Numbered from the stretch's first letter, positions 1 to 9,620 are shown. The stretch is DNA of 64,000 nucleotides from an uncultured Myxococcales bacterium (GCA_903924465.1 CAIYBN010000007.1:1-64000); one strand, 5' to 3'. Numbers and translations are program-made. The notes: a model not told the origin generated them from the letters alone.

Positions 1-348
1 CTTGTTGTCCCAGTCTCCTGCGTTCGCGTCGCAGCGATCGTCGGTGTCCGTGTCGTGGCCGCCCGCGCCGGGGCAGCAGGAGGTCGCGCCAATCGGCGTG
101 ATGGCGGTCGTGATGGGGAACTGGCAGTCAATGTGCGTGCCCGACGGATCGGTGCGGGGCGTGGTGTAGTAGGACGCCGAGCCCTTCTTGATCAGGTCGA
201 GCATTTCGGTGGCTTCAGCCGCCTTCGCCGAACGCATGTACTTGGTGAACTGGGGCACCGCAACGACCGCCAAAATGGCGATAATCGCGACGACGATCAT
301 CAATTCGATGAGGGTAAAACCCTTCTTGCTACGCAGATTCTTCAACAT
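1..348 (-). CDS. pilA: Type IV major pilin PilA, 5' part (cut by window edge)
   Basis: This is the N-terminal 116 codons of a type IV pilin, the subunit that polymerises into the pilus fibre after prepilin peptidase cleavage. A short basic leader (MLKNLRSKKG) is followed by the class III signal FTLIELMIVVAIIAILAVV. The cleavage site is after G10, Glu5 of the mature pilin is present, and a hydrophobic alpha-1 helix follows. Downstream are cysteines (HIDCQ, SCCPG) and a short Asp-rich stretch near DTDTDDRCD, unusual for a pilin and possibly metal binding or surface exposed. The start is ATG at 348 with an AGGAGG ribosome site just upstream. It lies next to pilR and pilS and has its own sigma-54 promoter. 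The stop codon is outside the window, so mature length is unknown. The identity is secure; major rather than minor pilin is inferred from the promoter and the neighbours. Confidence 0.92.
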   Translation of the reverse strand, partial: MLKNLRSKKGFTLIELMIVVAIIAILAVVAVPQFTKYMRSAKAAEATEMLDLIKKGSASYYTTPRTDPSGTHIDCQFPITTAITPIGATSCCPGAGGHDTDTDDRCDANAGDWDNK

Positions 349-516
349 GTTGCTTCCTCCTGAAAAAGCCCGTTTGCGTTCCGCAGAACGTTCCGGGATG
401 TGCCCCGCAGCTCCCGAGGGAGATGCTGACAGGCGGCTCCATCGAGTTCGACAGAACCATGCCCGTTCCGACTTCCGAAGTCCCTCCAAGGAGACGGCCG
501 GGGCACACAGAGAGAC

Positions 517-535
517 ATTGCAGGGAACGTGCCAA
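517..535 (-). promoter_or_regulatory. Sigma-54 (-24/-12) promoter of pilA
   Basis: Read on the minus strand this is TTGGCACGTTCCCTGCAAT. The invariant GG (533-532) and GC (521-520) are exactly 10 nt apart, and the site matches TGGCAC-N5-TGC. Transcription would start about 12 nt past the GC, near 508, leaving a leader of about 160 nt before the pilA start at 348. Sigma-54 control by PilR is the known arrangement for pilA in Myxococcus and Pseudomonas. Confidence 0.85.
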
Positions 536-641
536 GTGAGAATTGGAAGCGCAATGGCTTGAGAATAAATGGCAATCGTGTTTGCGGTCAACTTCTCGTC
601 TGCTTTGGTGTCAGTCAATTCGTGGTCCAATTTCGGCTCAT

Positions 642-801
642 TGACAAGTTTTGTCACTTGGCTCGAGTCGGCGCGCGAAAACGTGACGAAATGTGTCGAC
701 TCCTGCCGATTCGTGGCGATTGGAACCAGGATTCGCGTCGAAGAGGCATAAAAATAGAATTAGAAAACATGGAGATAGATAGCGGTTGACATTTTTTGTC
801 A
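642..801. promoter_or_regulatory. Three TGAC-N7-GTC palindromic elements, candidate PilR enhancer sites
   Basis: Three 15-bp elements lie at 642-656, 684-698 and 787-801. Each has the form TGACR-N5-TGTCR; the first and third are perfect inverted repeats (TGACA/TGTCA). Their centres (649, 691, 794) are 42 and 103 bp apart, close to whole helical turns. A lone TGTCA half-site is at 609-613, 43 bp from the equivalent half-site of the first element. They lie about 140 to 290 bp upstream of the predicted pilA start site, a usual range for a sigma-54 enhancer. Pseudomonas PilR recognises TGTC-type sites. The rest of 349-802 is non-coding, with an A/T-rich stretch near 750-800. Confidence 0.6.
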
Positions 802-802
802 C

Positions 803-2266
803 CTAGCCTGGCGGATTGGAGTCGCCATCGCTTTTGGCCAATTTGTAGCGCATGGATCGAAACGTCATGCCAAGCAGACGGGCCGCTTCGGTCTTGTTGC
901 CGCCACTGTGGCGGAGGGCGCTGTCGAGAATGCCGCGCTCGAACCGCTCCACCAGGGCTTCCATTTCAATCGTCGCGTTGGGCTTGCTGAACCAGCCATC
1001 GATCGCTGCAATGGCGCGCTGAACGGCTTCGGCAGGCGACAAGACCAGCGCAGTCTCGACAGGCCGCATCGGCTGTGTTTGCCGGAGCAGTTCGCGGGCG
1101 CCTGGGTCCGGAAGGTGCGCGGTCGTAATGCTTTCGGCAGTCTCCAGCGCCACCGCGCGTTCGATGATGTTCTCCAGTTCACGGACGTTACCGGGATAAG
1201 GCAGAGATTCCAGGACCGCGAGCGCGTCGGGCTCAAAGCCTTTGAACGCACAACCCATTCTCTGATTGAACCCGGCGAGAAAGTGCATCGCGAGCGGCTC
1301 GATGTCTTCGCGTCGTTCACGCAGCGGCGGCATGCGCAGCTCGATGACGTTGAGGCGAAAGTACAGGTCGGCGCGGAACAGGCCGTCCTGCACCCGTTGG
1401 CGCAGATCTTGATGGGTCGCTGCAACCACGCGCACATCGACAGCAATCTCGCGGGTGTCGCCAACCGGGGTCACCACGCGTTCCTGGAGGACGCGCAACA
1501 ACTTGACCTGCAAGCCGAGTGTCAACTCGCCGATCTCATCGAGAAACAGCGTGCCGCCGTGCGCTGCTTCAAATAGCCCTTTCTTGTCCTTGGTCGCGCC
1601 GGTGAAGCTTCCTTTGACATGACCGAAAAGTTCAGACTCCATCAACTGTTCTGGAATCGCGCCGCAGTTGATCGCGACGAATGCCTTCTGCGCGCGGCCA
1701 GACTCCGCGTGCAGCATGCGCGCGACGAGTTCTTTGCCTGTGCCCGACTCGCCGAGCACCAAGACAGACGACGGCGTGCGCGCGACCCGTTTGATGAGGC
1801 GCACAACCTCTTCCATAGCCTTGGAATGATAGATGAACTGAGTGCGTCGGGGACCGTTGGTCTGTGCCAGCGTCTTCTTCAGTGCCTGGTTCTCGCGCAC
1901 CAGCGCTGATTTCTCCAAGCATTTCGACAGGATCACCTTGACCTCTGCCAGCTGGAACGGCTTGACAATGTAGTCGTAGGCGCCCTTGCGCATGGCTTCG
2001 AGCGCGGTGTCCGTTGTGGAATAGGCAGTCATAACGACTACTTGCGTTTGAATGGCGCGTTCGCGGATGGCGTCGAGCAATTCCAGGCCGCCCATGCGCG
2101 GCATCCGCAGGTCGGTGAGAACCAAATCAAAGGGCTGTTCGGTCAGCAATTCGAGCGCGCGCTGGCCATTGGCCGCGACCTCGACTTCATAGCCCTCGCG
2201 CCGGAGAAACAGCGTCAGAAACTCGCGCAGCGACAAATCATCATCCACAATGAGGAGTTTCGCCAT
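803..2266 (-). CDS. pilR: PilR, sigma-54-dependent response regulator of pilin transcription
   Basis: This NtrC-family activator of 487 residues drives sigma-54 transcription of pilA. Domains run: receiver (residues 3-120, phospho-acceptor D52 in LTDLRMP, K100 in IVKPF); AAA+ sigma-54 interaction domain (about 143-370, Walker A GESGTGKE at 170-177, sigma-54 contact loop GSFTGA at 217-222, Walker B LFLDEIGE near 238); and a Fis-type helix-turn-helix at the C-terminus ([13 protein letters not shown]). The contact loop has Ser in place of the usual Ala of GAFTGA, a known natural variant. The ATG at 2266 directly abuts the stop of pilS, so the two are probably translationally coupled. A sigma-54 promoter and candidate enhancer sites lie between this gene and pilA. 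Confidence 0.93.
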   Translation of the reverse strand: MAKLLIVDDDLSLREFLTLFLRREGYEVEVAANGQRALELLTEQPFDLVLTDLRMPRMGGLELLDAIRERAIQTQVVVMTAYSTTDTALEAMRKGAYDYIVKPFQLAEVKVILSKCLEKSALVRENQALKKTLAQTNGPRRTQFIYHSKAMEEVVRLIKRVARTPSSVLVLGESGTGKELVARMLHAESGRAQKAFVAINCGAIPEQLMESELFGHVKGSFTGATKDKKGLFEAAHGGTLFLDEIGELTLGLQVKLLRVLQERVVTPVGDTREIAVDVRVVAATHQDLRQRVQDGLFRADLYFRLNVIELRMPPLRERREDIEPLAMHFLAGFNQRMGCAFKGFEPDALAVLESLPYPGNVRELENIIERAVALETAESITTAHLPDPGARELLRQTQPMRPVETALVLSPAEAVQRAIAAIDGWFSKPNATIEMEALVERFERGILDSALRHSGGNKTEAARLLGMTFRSMRYKLAKSDGDSNPPG

Positions 2267-4276
2267 CTATTGCTCCGTGTTCTTGGCTGTCGAAGGGTCC
2301 GGCACATCGACGTGTGCCGCCGCAAACTGGCGTGTCCAGGAGAACACAGTATCACCGGAGGCGCGCCGCGGCAGCAGAATCGTGAAGCGTGCGCCACCCA
2401 ATGGACTGTCGCCGGCGTGCACCTCGCCGCGGTGCGCCATGACGTGGCGTTTCACGGTCGCAAGGCCGAGGCCTGTGCCTTCACCTTTGGTCGTGTAAAA
2501 AGGTTCAAAGACATGTGCGACGTCGTCGGCGCTCAGACCTGGTCCGCTGTCGTCAACGACGAGTTGCAGGAGCACGCCATCCTCTTGCAGCGTCACCCGC
2601 ACGACCCGCACATCGCACGCCATCACAGCTTGCGCGGCGTTGATGACGAGGTTCCAAACGGTTTGTCGCAGCAGCGCGGCATCACCCATCAGCAAAAACG
2701 CGCGGTTTCCGTGCGGCGATCGGGTCCGCAAGGACGCGTCCCGCTGCAGATCGACCCCGCCGGCCAGGATTCGTGGGTCGTGGTCGATCGCGTCCAACGT
2801 CTCGGCGACCAGATTGCGCAGATCGATGGGCGCCACCTGAAGCGCCCGCGGTTTGGCAAAATCGAGAAATTCGCCGATCCAGTCCGACAAATGTTGCGTT
2901 TCGCGCTGAACGATCGCCATCAGGCTCTTGTCGGTTGGCGCCAGATCAGGTGAGCTTTCCAGCATTTGGACTGCGCCAGAAATCGAGGCCAGCGGATTGC
3001 GGATCTCGTGCGCGACCGCCATCGCCATCGTGCCGACGGTGGCCAGGCGCTCGCGATCGCGATGCTGTTCCTCTTGCTGACGGACTTCGGTCACGTCGCG
3101 GAACACGATGAGCCGGCCGACGGGCTGACGGCTATCCACCGATTCGTGCAGCGCCGCAACCCGGCACGCGAGAATCTGCAGCGGCGCGCCCGGGCGATCG
3201 CGATGCAATTCCTGGGTCCGGCTTGTGACCGGGTCGTGGGCGATTTCCATTTCTCCCCACACGCCGCTGGGCGTCGGCTCCAGCGTCGAAAGCTCCGAAA
3301 GGACGGCGGAGAGCGGCTGGCCGAGGAGCCGCTCCACGTCCTGTCCCAAGATTTGCGCGCCTGCGGGATTCACGCCCGTGACCACGCCGCCGACACCGAC
3401 GGTCAAGAGGCCATCGGGCAAGCTCGACACGACGTCGGCATAGCGCAGTCGCAGTCGCGCCAGCTCAACCCGCTGATGCAGGGCTTTTTGCCGGGAAAGG
3501 TCGAGCTCGCGCACGAGATGGGTGCTCAGAAACGCGGTCGCGTACACGGCGGCGATCTGCACGGCCAACTGCATCGCCACGTCCAACGGCACTGGACCGG
3601 TATTGGTCACGACGACTCGCATGGGCAACAGGGGCAGGTGCAGCCAACCCAGGTGCGCGACGGTCATCGTGGCCAGGGCGATCGCCGCCAGCGTTGCGGC
3701 AGACATGGCGCCAGCCCGCCGAAGCAGCAGCGCGGAGTTCAGCACGGCCAGCGGGAACGCAAACAGGAACACGCTTTGGAGCCCGTCGGTCGCGGCAACC
3801 AGCACCATCGCCAATTGCACGTCAATCGCGACGGAGCCGTACGCGAGCCACCGCAGGTGTGGGCCCCGTTGCAGGATCTGTGTCGCCAGCAGCGTCAGAA
3901 AGGAGAGCAGGAAGAACGCTGTGGTCAGGCGGTACAACGACGCCTCGGGAACAGGCGCCGGAGGACGCAGGCCAAGACCCAGATCCAGCGTCACGGCAAA
4001 GACCAGCACGGCAGTCAACAAAACCACGCGCGCGAGCGTCGTCCACTTGATGCGATCGACCAGCGTCTCGTCCTGGATCCGGTCCGGGTGGTCGTCCTCG
4101 ACCAGCTTCGCACCCGGCCACGCCAGGTGGCTGATCGCCAGCGGCTCCTGTGGCAGCGCGATCGGCGCAATGTCCGGAGTCGGCGGCAACGTGGGGGCGG
4201 GCGGCCGCCGGGGTGGCAGGTCGGGCTGGGGCTTCAGGCGTTCCGGCAAGATGTCGGGAAGATGCGGGGTTGCCAC
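2267..4276 (-). CDS. pilS: PilS, membrane sensor histidine kinase of the pilin two-component system
   Basis: The 669-residue sensor kinase partners PilR. A proline-rich cytoplasmic tail (residues 1-50) is followed by about six membrane segments between residues 80 and 252, as in PilS families that read pilin level in the membrane. Next come a PAS domain (about 275-395), a HisKA box AVAHEIRNPLAS with phospho-His at H423, and a C-terminal ATPase with NLVINAAQA (N box), DDSGPGL (G1) and GEGTGLGLA (G2). The start is GTG at 4276 with GGAG about 11 nt upstream. Length is above the roughly 530 residues of Pseudomonas PilS, mostly through the N-terminal tail. It sits between pilC and pilR on the same strand. 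Confidence 0.9.
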   Translation of the reverse strand: MATPHLPDILPERLKPQPDLPPRRPPAPTLPPTPDIAPIALPQEPLAISHLAWPGAKLVEDDHPDRIQDETLVDRIKWTTLARVVLLTAVLVFAVTLDLGLGLRPPAPVPEASLYRLTTAFFLLSFLTLLATQILQRGPHLRWLAYGSVAIDVQLAMVLVAATDGLQSVFLFAFPLAVLNSALLLRRAGAMSAATLAAIALATMTVAHLGWLHLPLLPMRVVVTNTGPVPLDVAMQLAVQIAAVYATAFLSTHLVRELDLSRQKALHQRVELARLRLRYADVVSSLPDGLLTVGVGGVVTGVNPAGAQILGQDVERLLGQPLSAVLSELSTLEPTPSGVWGEMEIAHDPVTSRTQELHRDRPGAPLQILACRVAALHESVDSRQPVGRLIVFRDVTEVRQQEEQHRDRERLATVGTMAMAVAHEIRNPLASISGAVQMLESSPDLAPTDKSLMAIVQRETQHLSDWIGEFLDFAKPRALQVAPIDLRNLVAETLDAIDHDPRILAGGVDLQRDASLRTRSPHGNRAFLLMGDAALLRQTVWNLVINAAQAVMACDVRVVRVTLQEDGVLLQLVVDDSGPGLSADDVAHVFEPFYTTKGEGTGLGLATVKRHVMAHRGEVHAGDSPLGGARFTILLPRRASGDTVFSWTRQFAAAHVDVPDPSTAKNTEQ

Positions 4277-4377
4277 AGCCGTTTACTCCGTTCGGCCGCA
4301 AAGATGGACAGACCCAGACCACCGCGTCGTGTGACGGCCCAAGTCTCGCGCGCAGCTCTGGAATTTGTCGGCGTTGC

Positions 4378-5592
4378 TCAGTGAATCGTCTCGCCCATGG
4401 TGAAAATGGGCATGTACATACCCATCATGACGGTGCCGATGACGCCGCCCAGGACGACCATCATGATCGGTTCCATGATCGCGGTCATGCCTTCGATGGC
4501 GTCGTCCACTTCATCGTCGTAGAAGTCGGAAATCTTGGTCAGCATGACGTCCATCGCGCCGGTTGCCTCACCGACTGCGATCATCTGCACCACCATGACG
4601 GGAAAAATCTTGGTCTCCAGCAGCGGCGCCGTGACGTTTTTGCCTTCCATGATGCGCGCCCGCGTGTAGTCGAGCGCGCGTTCCACCACGAGATTGCCCG
4701 ACGTTTTGCCCACCACTGCCAGTGCGTCCAGGATCGGCACGCCCGCCGTGATCAGCGTGCCCAACGTCCGGGTAAACCGCGCCACCGCTGACTTGCGGAT
4801 CACGTTGCCGATAACCGGCGCGTTGAATAGAATAAAATCGCGAACATATGGACCATTCTTGGTCCTCATCGCCATTTTGTAGAGCACGATGATCACCGCG
4901 ATGATGGCGCCGACAGCGGGCATGGCGGCGATGAAGTTGTCGGAGATCTTGACCAGCATTTCCGTAATCGCCGGCAATTCTTTGCGACCCATGGATCGGA
5001 ATGTTGCGGCAAAGGTCGGCACGACTTTCCACAGCAGGCCGGCGGTAATGGACAGCGCGATGATGAGCACCGTCAGCGGATACTTCATCGCGCTCTTGAC
5101 TTTGGTCTGCGTCTCCGAGGCTTTTTCAATATATTCAGCAAGTTTGTTCATGATGGTATCCAAAATACCACCCAGTTCGCCGGCCTGCACGAGATTGATG
5201 TACAGGGGTTCAAAGACCTTGGGATACTTCTGCAGCGCCTCGGAGAACGACGTGCCGCCTTCCACCGACGCTTTGACGCCCAGAATGGTCTTGCGCAAGT
5301 TCGGGTTCGGCTCCTGATTGCCGATCAGATCGAGGCACTGCAACAACGGCAGACCGGCGTCGATCATCGTCGCCATCTGCCGCGTGAAAATCACCAGGTT
5401 CTTGATCGGCACCCCGTCGGTCACGCCCGGGATGCTGATCTCGATGTCCTTCTTCTTCTTCTTGACGGCGATGACGGTCGCAATGCCCATGCCGCGCAGC
5501 TTGGCTTGGGCGCCGTCCTTGTTGTCCGCCTCCAGCTCACCGCGCTTGAAGTCGCCGTCAGCGTTTGTGCCTTCCCATGCCCAAGTCGCCAT
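4378..5592 (-). CDS. pilC: PilC, inner-membrane platform protein of the type IV pilus
   Basis: The 404-residue protein matches the PilC/GspF family in length and layout. A basic N-terminal domain (ATWAWEG start, KKKKK near 45) precedes two homologous GspF repeats with three long membrane helices, one near residues 170-190, one near 220-240 and one at the C-terminus (MMVVLGGVIGTVMMGMYMPIF). Family markers such as FTRQMATMIDAGLPLLQCL and a second-repeat copy FTRTLGTLITAGVPILDAL are visible. It transmits motion of the PilB ATPase to pilin assembly in the inner membrane. The start is ATG with GGAGG 7 nt upstream. It follows pilB by 66 bp, so there is no room for the pilT found here in Myxococcus. 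Confidence 0.93.
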   Translation of the reverse strand: MATWAWEGTNADGDFKRGELEADNKDGAQAKLRGMGIATVIAVKKKKKDIEISIPGVTDGVPIKNLVIFTRQMATMIDAGLPLLQCLDLIGNQEPNPNLRKTILGVKASVEGGTSFSEALQKYPKVFEPLYINLVQAGELGGILDTIMNKLAEYIEKASETQTKVKSAMKYPLTVLIIALSITAGLLWKVVPTFAATFRSMGRKELPAITEMLVKISDNFIAAMPAVGAIIAVIIVLYKMAMRTKNGPYVRDFILFNAPVIGNVIRKSAVARFTRTLGTLITAGVPILDALAVVGKTSGNLVVERALDYTRARIMEGKNVTAPLLETKIFPVMVVQMIAVGEATGAMDVMLTKISDFYDDEVDDAIEGMTAIMEPIMMVVLGGVIGTVMMGMYMPIFTMGETIH

Positions 5593-5658
5593 CGTCTACC
5601 TCCGGGACTTGGCGCCCGCGACCCTTCCATGCGACACGCGGTTCACCCGCCTCGCCCG

Positions 5659-7428
5659 TTAGTCCGCGCGCGTCACCCGCAAACATTCTTCCAGTGTCGT
5701 CAGGCCCTGTGCCAACTTGAGCAACGACGAGCGCCGCAGCGATTGCATGCCATCCGAGATCGCCACTTTCTTCAGCTCACTCGCGGAGAAACCTTGCAGC
5801 ACCGCTTCGCGCAAGCCATCGGACATCGGCATGATTTCGTAAATGGCGACGCGGCCCTTATAGCCCGATTCGCCGCACGTCTTGCAGCCGACGCCCTTCA
5901 TGAACGTCGCCTTGTCAAACTCCTCCTCCGTCAGTCCAGCTTCCAGACACAGCGTCTTGTCGTACTGGAAAGGCTGCTTGCACTCCGCACAGTTGCGTCG
6001 CACCAAGCGTTGCGCGGCGATGAGGTTCAGCGATGACGTGACCATGAACGGTTCCACGCCCATGTTCAGCAGACGGTTGATCGTCGACGGCGCGTCGTTC
6101 GTGTGCAGCGTCGAGAGCACCATGTGACCCGTCAGCGCGGCTTTGATGCCGATTTCCGCCGTTTCGAAGTCGCGAATCTCGCCGACCATGAGTACGTCTG
6201 GATCCTGCCGCAGGAAGGACCGCAGCACCGACGCGAAGTTCAGGCCAATGCCCTCGTTCATTTGACACTGGTTGATGCCTTCGAGGTTGAACTCGACGGG
6301 ATCTTCCGCCGTACTGACGTTCTCCGTGACCTTGTTCAACTCCGTCAGCGCCGAATACAAGGTCGTCGTCTTGCCCGATCCCGTCGGCCCGGTCACCAGC
6401 ACCATGCCATACGGCTGGTGAATCGCGTGCTTGAACTTCTTCAGCTCGCCTTCGTCAAAGCCCAACTTGGTCATGTCCGTCTGCAAATTGCCCTTGTCGA
6501 GCAACCGCATGACGATCTTCTCGCCGAACAGGCACGGCAGCACCGACACGCGGAAATCGCACTCCTTGCCGCCTGGCAGCTTCAGCTTGATACGTCCGTC
6601 CTGCGGCAAGCGACGCTCGGCGATATCCAGCGAGCTCATGATCTTCACGCGGGAAATGATCGCACTGCGCAGCTTCATCGGTGGCCGCATCATTTCATGC
6701 AGCACGCCGTCGATGCGATAGCGCACGCGAAACGCTTTTTCGTAGCACTCGATGTGAATGTCGGATGCGCCACGGCGGATCGCGTCGACCAGCACGAGAT
6801 TCACCAGGCGCACCACCGGCGCTTCTTCCGACGATTTTTCCAGCGAACTGACGTCGACCACTTCCGCGCCGTCGGCGGCCACCTGGATGTCGTCTTCCAT
6901 GCCGGCGAGTTCACTGGAAATGACTTCTTCCAGCGAACTGCGCTCCACCGTCGCGTAGAAGCGCGTGCGGGCCTTGGCGATTTCATCCGCCGGTGCGACC
7001 ACGACTTCGATGTTCAGGCCGGTCAGAAATTTCAGGTCGTCGATGGCGTTGTAATTGCCCGGGTCGGTAATCGCCACGACGAGGGTCGAACCGTGCAGGG
7101 CAATCGGCGCCAGACCGTGCCGGTCCGCCACTTCCTTGGGCACCAGTCGCAGGACTTCCTCGTTGACTTCCACCGTCGTCAGGTCGATCGACGGGACCTG
7201 ATACTGGCGCGACAGAAAATCGACGAGGTGCGCGGAATCGACATAGCCCAGCGCATTCAGCGTCGCGCCCAGGTGCTTGCCGGTCCGCTGCGCTTCCGCG
7301 GCGGCATTCTTCAGCTGCTCAACCGAGACCAGACGCTCACGCAGCAGCATGTCGCCCATCGACTTGGTGGGCGCGGGCAAGTAGTTGGATGGGTTTCGGC
7401 GCGGGTTGCGATCGTCCTCAATGGCCAT
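5659..7428 (-). CDS. pilB: PilB, type IV pilus extension ATPase
   Basis: This is a 589-residue secretion ATPase of the GspE/PilB family that powers pilus extension from the cytoplasmic face. An MshEN/GspE N-terminal domain (about 25-160) is followed by the ATPase core with Walker A GPTGSGKT (347-354), an Asp box (STAEDPVEF), a Walker B region (MVGEIRDFETAEIG) and a His box (TGHMVLSTLHTNDA). A four-cysteine zinc site (CAEC and CKTC) is present, which is typical of PilB and absent from PilT. The start is ATG with CGGAGAG upstream. It is the first gene of the pilB-pilC-pilS-pilR set read on the minus strand. The identity is secure. Confidence 0.95.
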   Translation of the reverse strand: MAIEDDRNPRRNPSNYLPAPTKSMGDMLLRERLVSVEQLKNAAAEAQRTGKHLGATLNALGYVDSAHLVDFLSRQYQVPSIDLTTVEVNEEVLRLVPKEVADRHGLAPIALHGSTLVVAITDPGNYNAIDDLKFLTGLNIEVVVAPADEIAKARTRFYATVERSSLEEVISSELAGMEDDIQVAADGAEVVDVSSLEKSSEEAPVVRLVNLVLVDAIRRGASDIHIECYEKAFRVRYRIDGVLHEMMRPPMKLRSAIISRVKIMSSLDIAERRLPQDGRIKLKLPGGKECDFRVSVLPCLFGEKIVMRLLDKGNLQTDMTKLGFDEGELKKFKHAIHQPYGMVLVTGPTGSGKTTTLYSALTELNKVTENVSTAEDPVEFNLEGINQCQMNEGIGLNFASVLRSFLRQDPDVLMVGEIRDFETAEIGIKAALTGHMVLSTLHTNDAPSTINRLLNMGVEPFMVTSSLNLIAAQRLVRRNCAECKQPFQYDKTLCLEAGLTEEEFDKATFMKGVGCKTCGESGYKGRVAIYEIMPMSDGLREAVLQGFSASELKKVAISDGMQSLRRSSLLKLAQGLTTLEECLRVTRAD

Positions 7429-7765
7429 GTCTCTCCGTCACTGCGCTTGGGGGAATGCGCTCTTGTTTCAACGCGTCGGTTGCCCGGAAGTGCGCCGCAC
7501 CATGCCACCCGAAAGGCGACATCCGCCACCCTCCATCCTCTGCTGCGGCTGGCTTGCCGTCAAGCGAATCAACGCCTCCGCGATCCACCGCTTCCGGCGC
7601 ATTCCGGCGTCGCCGCGTCGAAATCGAACCTCGACGACCGCGAGGTCGCCTTCGGCCCGATTTCTTCTAGCTCCTGGGACTGCATCCGGAATCGGCGGCC
7701 GCGGAGGCGTTGATGGGGGATTCTGGCTTGAATCGGCGCACCGAGGCAAAATCTGCTCCGATTGG
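7429..7765. other. Intergenic region upstream of pilB
   Basis: These 337 bp between the rsmA stop and the pilB start hold no convincing gene; the short frames here have no family-like sequence. The promoter for pilB must lie here or further upstream, but I find no clear -35/-10 or -24/-12 match. A short inverted repeat (CCTCG...CGAGG) lies near 7629-7645. Confidence 0.5.
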
Positions 7766-8575
7766 CTAGGTTTTTGGCCATTCGGCGTCCAATCGCTGTG
7801 CCAACGCCGCCCATTGCGGCAGCGTCAGCGCTTCTGCGCGAATCCGTTCATCGACGGCCATCGCCGTCAAGCTGGCGCGTACGGTATCGCCCGGAATTCG
7901 CAGCGCATTGCCCAGCGCATTCACGAGTGTCTTGCGCCGCAACGAAAAGCCAGCCGTCACCAGCGCCGAAAAGCGCGCCACGCTGGGAAGGGCGTAGCGC
8001 GGCGAAGCCAGTGGCTGCAACACGACGACCGCGCTGTCCACATTTGGCGCCGGCGTAAAGGCGCCACTGCCCACTTTGAACGCCAGACGCACGTCCGCCA
8101 GCATTTGAATCTTGACCGAAATTTGCCCTTGCGCTGGCGTCGACGGCTTGGCGACCAGGCGTTCAGCCACTTCCTTTTGCAGCATGACCACGATGCGGGC
8201 CGGCTTGGCTTCGAGCACCGCGAACAGGATCGGCAACGCGGCGTAGTACGGCAGATTGCCCACGACGACGGGATGCGGGCCGAGGGGCTCCAACAGCGCG
8301 GGCCAATCGACGTCGGCCGCATCCGCTTCGGTGACGCGCACGCGTTCGCCAAAGCGCTCGGCCAGCAGCGGCACCATCCGGTGGTCGCGCTCAATCGCGT
8401 CAAGATGCCAGTCGGCCGGCAGCCACTCCAGCAGATGCGCGGTGAGATTGCCGGTACCAGGACCGATTTCCACCAGCCCTGAACCCGGCTCAGGCTGGGC
8501 CAGATCGGCGATCCGATTGAGGACCCCCTGATCGTGGAGGAAATTCTGTCCCAGTGACTTCTTTGCGTGAATCAT
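7766..8575 (-). CDS. rsmA: 16S rRNA (adenine1518/1519-N6)-dimethyltransferase RsmA (KsgA)
   Basis: The 269-residue protein dimethylates two adjacent adenines in helix 45 of 16S rRNA during 30S maturation. It shows the family start KSLGQNFLHD, the SAM motif VEIGPGTGNLT (residues 36-46), an acidic motif (AIERD) and the catalytic NLPY motif (VVGNLPYYAALP). Length is normal. Its ATG overlaps the tsaD stop by 4 nt (ATGA), so translation is coupled to tsaD. It is the last gene of a minus-strand set with tsaD and the DUF4388-like protein. Confidence 0.95.
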   Translation of the reverse strand: MIHAKKSLGQNFLHDQGVLNRIADLAQPEPGSGLVEIGPGTGNLTAHLLEWLPADWHLDAIERDHRMVPLLAERFGERVRVTEADAADVDWPALLEPLGPHPVVVGNLPYYAALPILFAVLEAKPARIVVMLQKEVAERLVAKPSTPAQGQISVKIQMLADVRLAFKVGSGAFTPAPNVDSAVVVLQPLASPRYALPSVARFSALVTAGFSLRRKTLVNALGNALRIPGDTVRASLTAMAVDERIRAEALTLPQWAALAQRLDAEWPKT

Positions 8576-9615
8576 CCTGCCCGCTTCTTGACGAGGCCCG
8601 TCGGCACTGCGTCCAATTCGTGCGGATCGTCAGCTTGCCCCGCAGCCAGCAATGCCGCGCCCAAACCAGCGACCATCGCGCCATTGTCGCCACACCAGGC
8701 CAAAGGGACCGGCCAAAATCGCAAGCCTTGCGCCGCACACATCTGCGCCAACCCGGCCCGCAGACCCTGATTGGCAGCGACGCCGCCGGCCAGCACCACG
8801 TCCTGCAAACCCTCCTGGATCGCCGCGCGCTGGGTCACGTGGACGAGCTGTGCCACAACCGCCTGCTGAAACGACGCGCACAAATCGCGTACCGTCGTTT
8901 CATCCAACGGGCCTTGGGCTTGCAGCGCCTCCATGTGCAGTCGCGCCGCCGTCTTCAGGCCCGAGAACGACATGGCCAGATCGCTGCGCCCGCGCATGCC
9001 GCGGGGCAGCACGAAGCGCGTGGGATCGCCCGACTGCGCCAGCGCGTCCACGTTCGGGCCACCGGGATAGGGCACGCCAAGGAGCCGCGCGAACTTGTCG
9101 AACGCCTCACCGGCGGCGTCGTCCAACGTGCGCCCCAGCAGGGTCATCTGGCCCGGACCCATCACCCGGTACAGGCTGGTGTGCCCGCCCGAGACGGCCA
9201 GGGCAAGAAATGGCACCTGCAACGGCACCGCGGCATCGCCCGGCCACCGCAGCTTTGCCGCCCAGACGTGCGCTTGGATGTGATCCACGCCGACGAGCGG
9301 CACGTTCCAGCACAAGGCGAGCGTCCGCGCGGTCTGCACACCCACGAGCAGCGCGCCGATCAGACCCGGCTGGTGCGTCACGGCGATGCCGCCAAGATCA
9401 CGCGGCGTCAGGTGGGCGTCTGCCAGCGCCGCCTCAATCGCCGGCAGAATCGACAGCAGGTGGTTGCGCGCAGCCACTTCCGGCACCACGCCGCCAAAAC
9501 GCGCGTGCAGCGGGATTTGGCTGGCGACACGGTTCGCCAGCACGACACCGTCCGCGACGATGCCGACGGCCGTGTCGTCGCAGGACGTTTCGATACCGAG
9601 GATGGCGGCGTTCAC
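8572..9615 (-). CDS. tsaD: tRNA N6-adenosine threonylcarbamoyltransferase TsaD
   Basis: The 347-residue protein transfers the threonylcarbamoyl group to A37 of ANN-decoding tRNAs, with TsaB and TsaE. The N-terminal LGIETSCDDTA and the ASKHA-fold motif VTHQPGLIGALLVG are clear. The metal-binding histidines appear in VDHIQAHVWA near residues 107-115 (family consensus HxxxH). Length fits the bacterial family. The start is GTG at 9615, 5 nt after the upstream gene's stop, so co-transcription is likely. Its stop overlaps the rsmA start. Confidence 0.95.
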   Translation of the reverse strand: MNAAILGIETSCDDTAVGIVADGVVLANRVASQIPLHARFGGVVPEVAARNHLLSILPAIEAALADAHLTPRDLGGIAVTHQPGLIGALLVGVQTARTLALCWNVPLVGVDHIQAHVWAAKLRWPGDAAVPLQVPFLALAVSGGHTSLYRVMGPGQMTLLGRTLDDAAGEAFDKFARLLGVPYPGGPNVDALAQSGDPTRFVLPRGMRGRSDLAMSFSGLKTAARLHMEALQAQGPLDETTVRDLCASFQQAVVAQLVHVTQRAAIQEGLQDVVLAGGVAANQGLRAGLAQMCAAQGLRFWPVPLAWCGDNGAMVAGLGAALLAAGQADDPHELDAVPTGLVKKRAG

Positions 9616-9620
9616 GAAGC

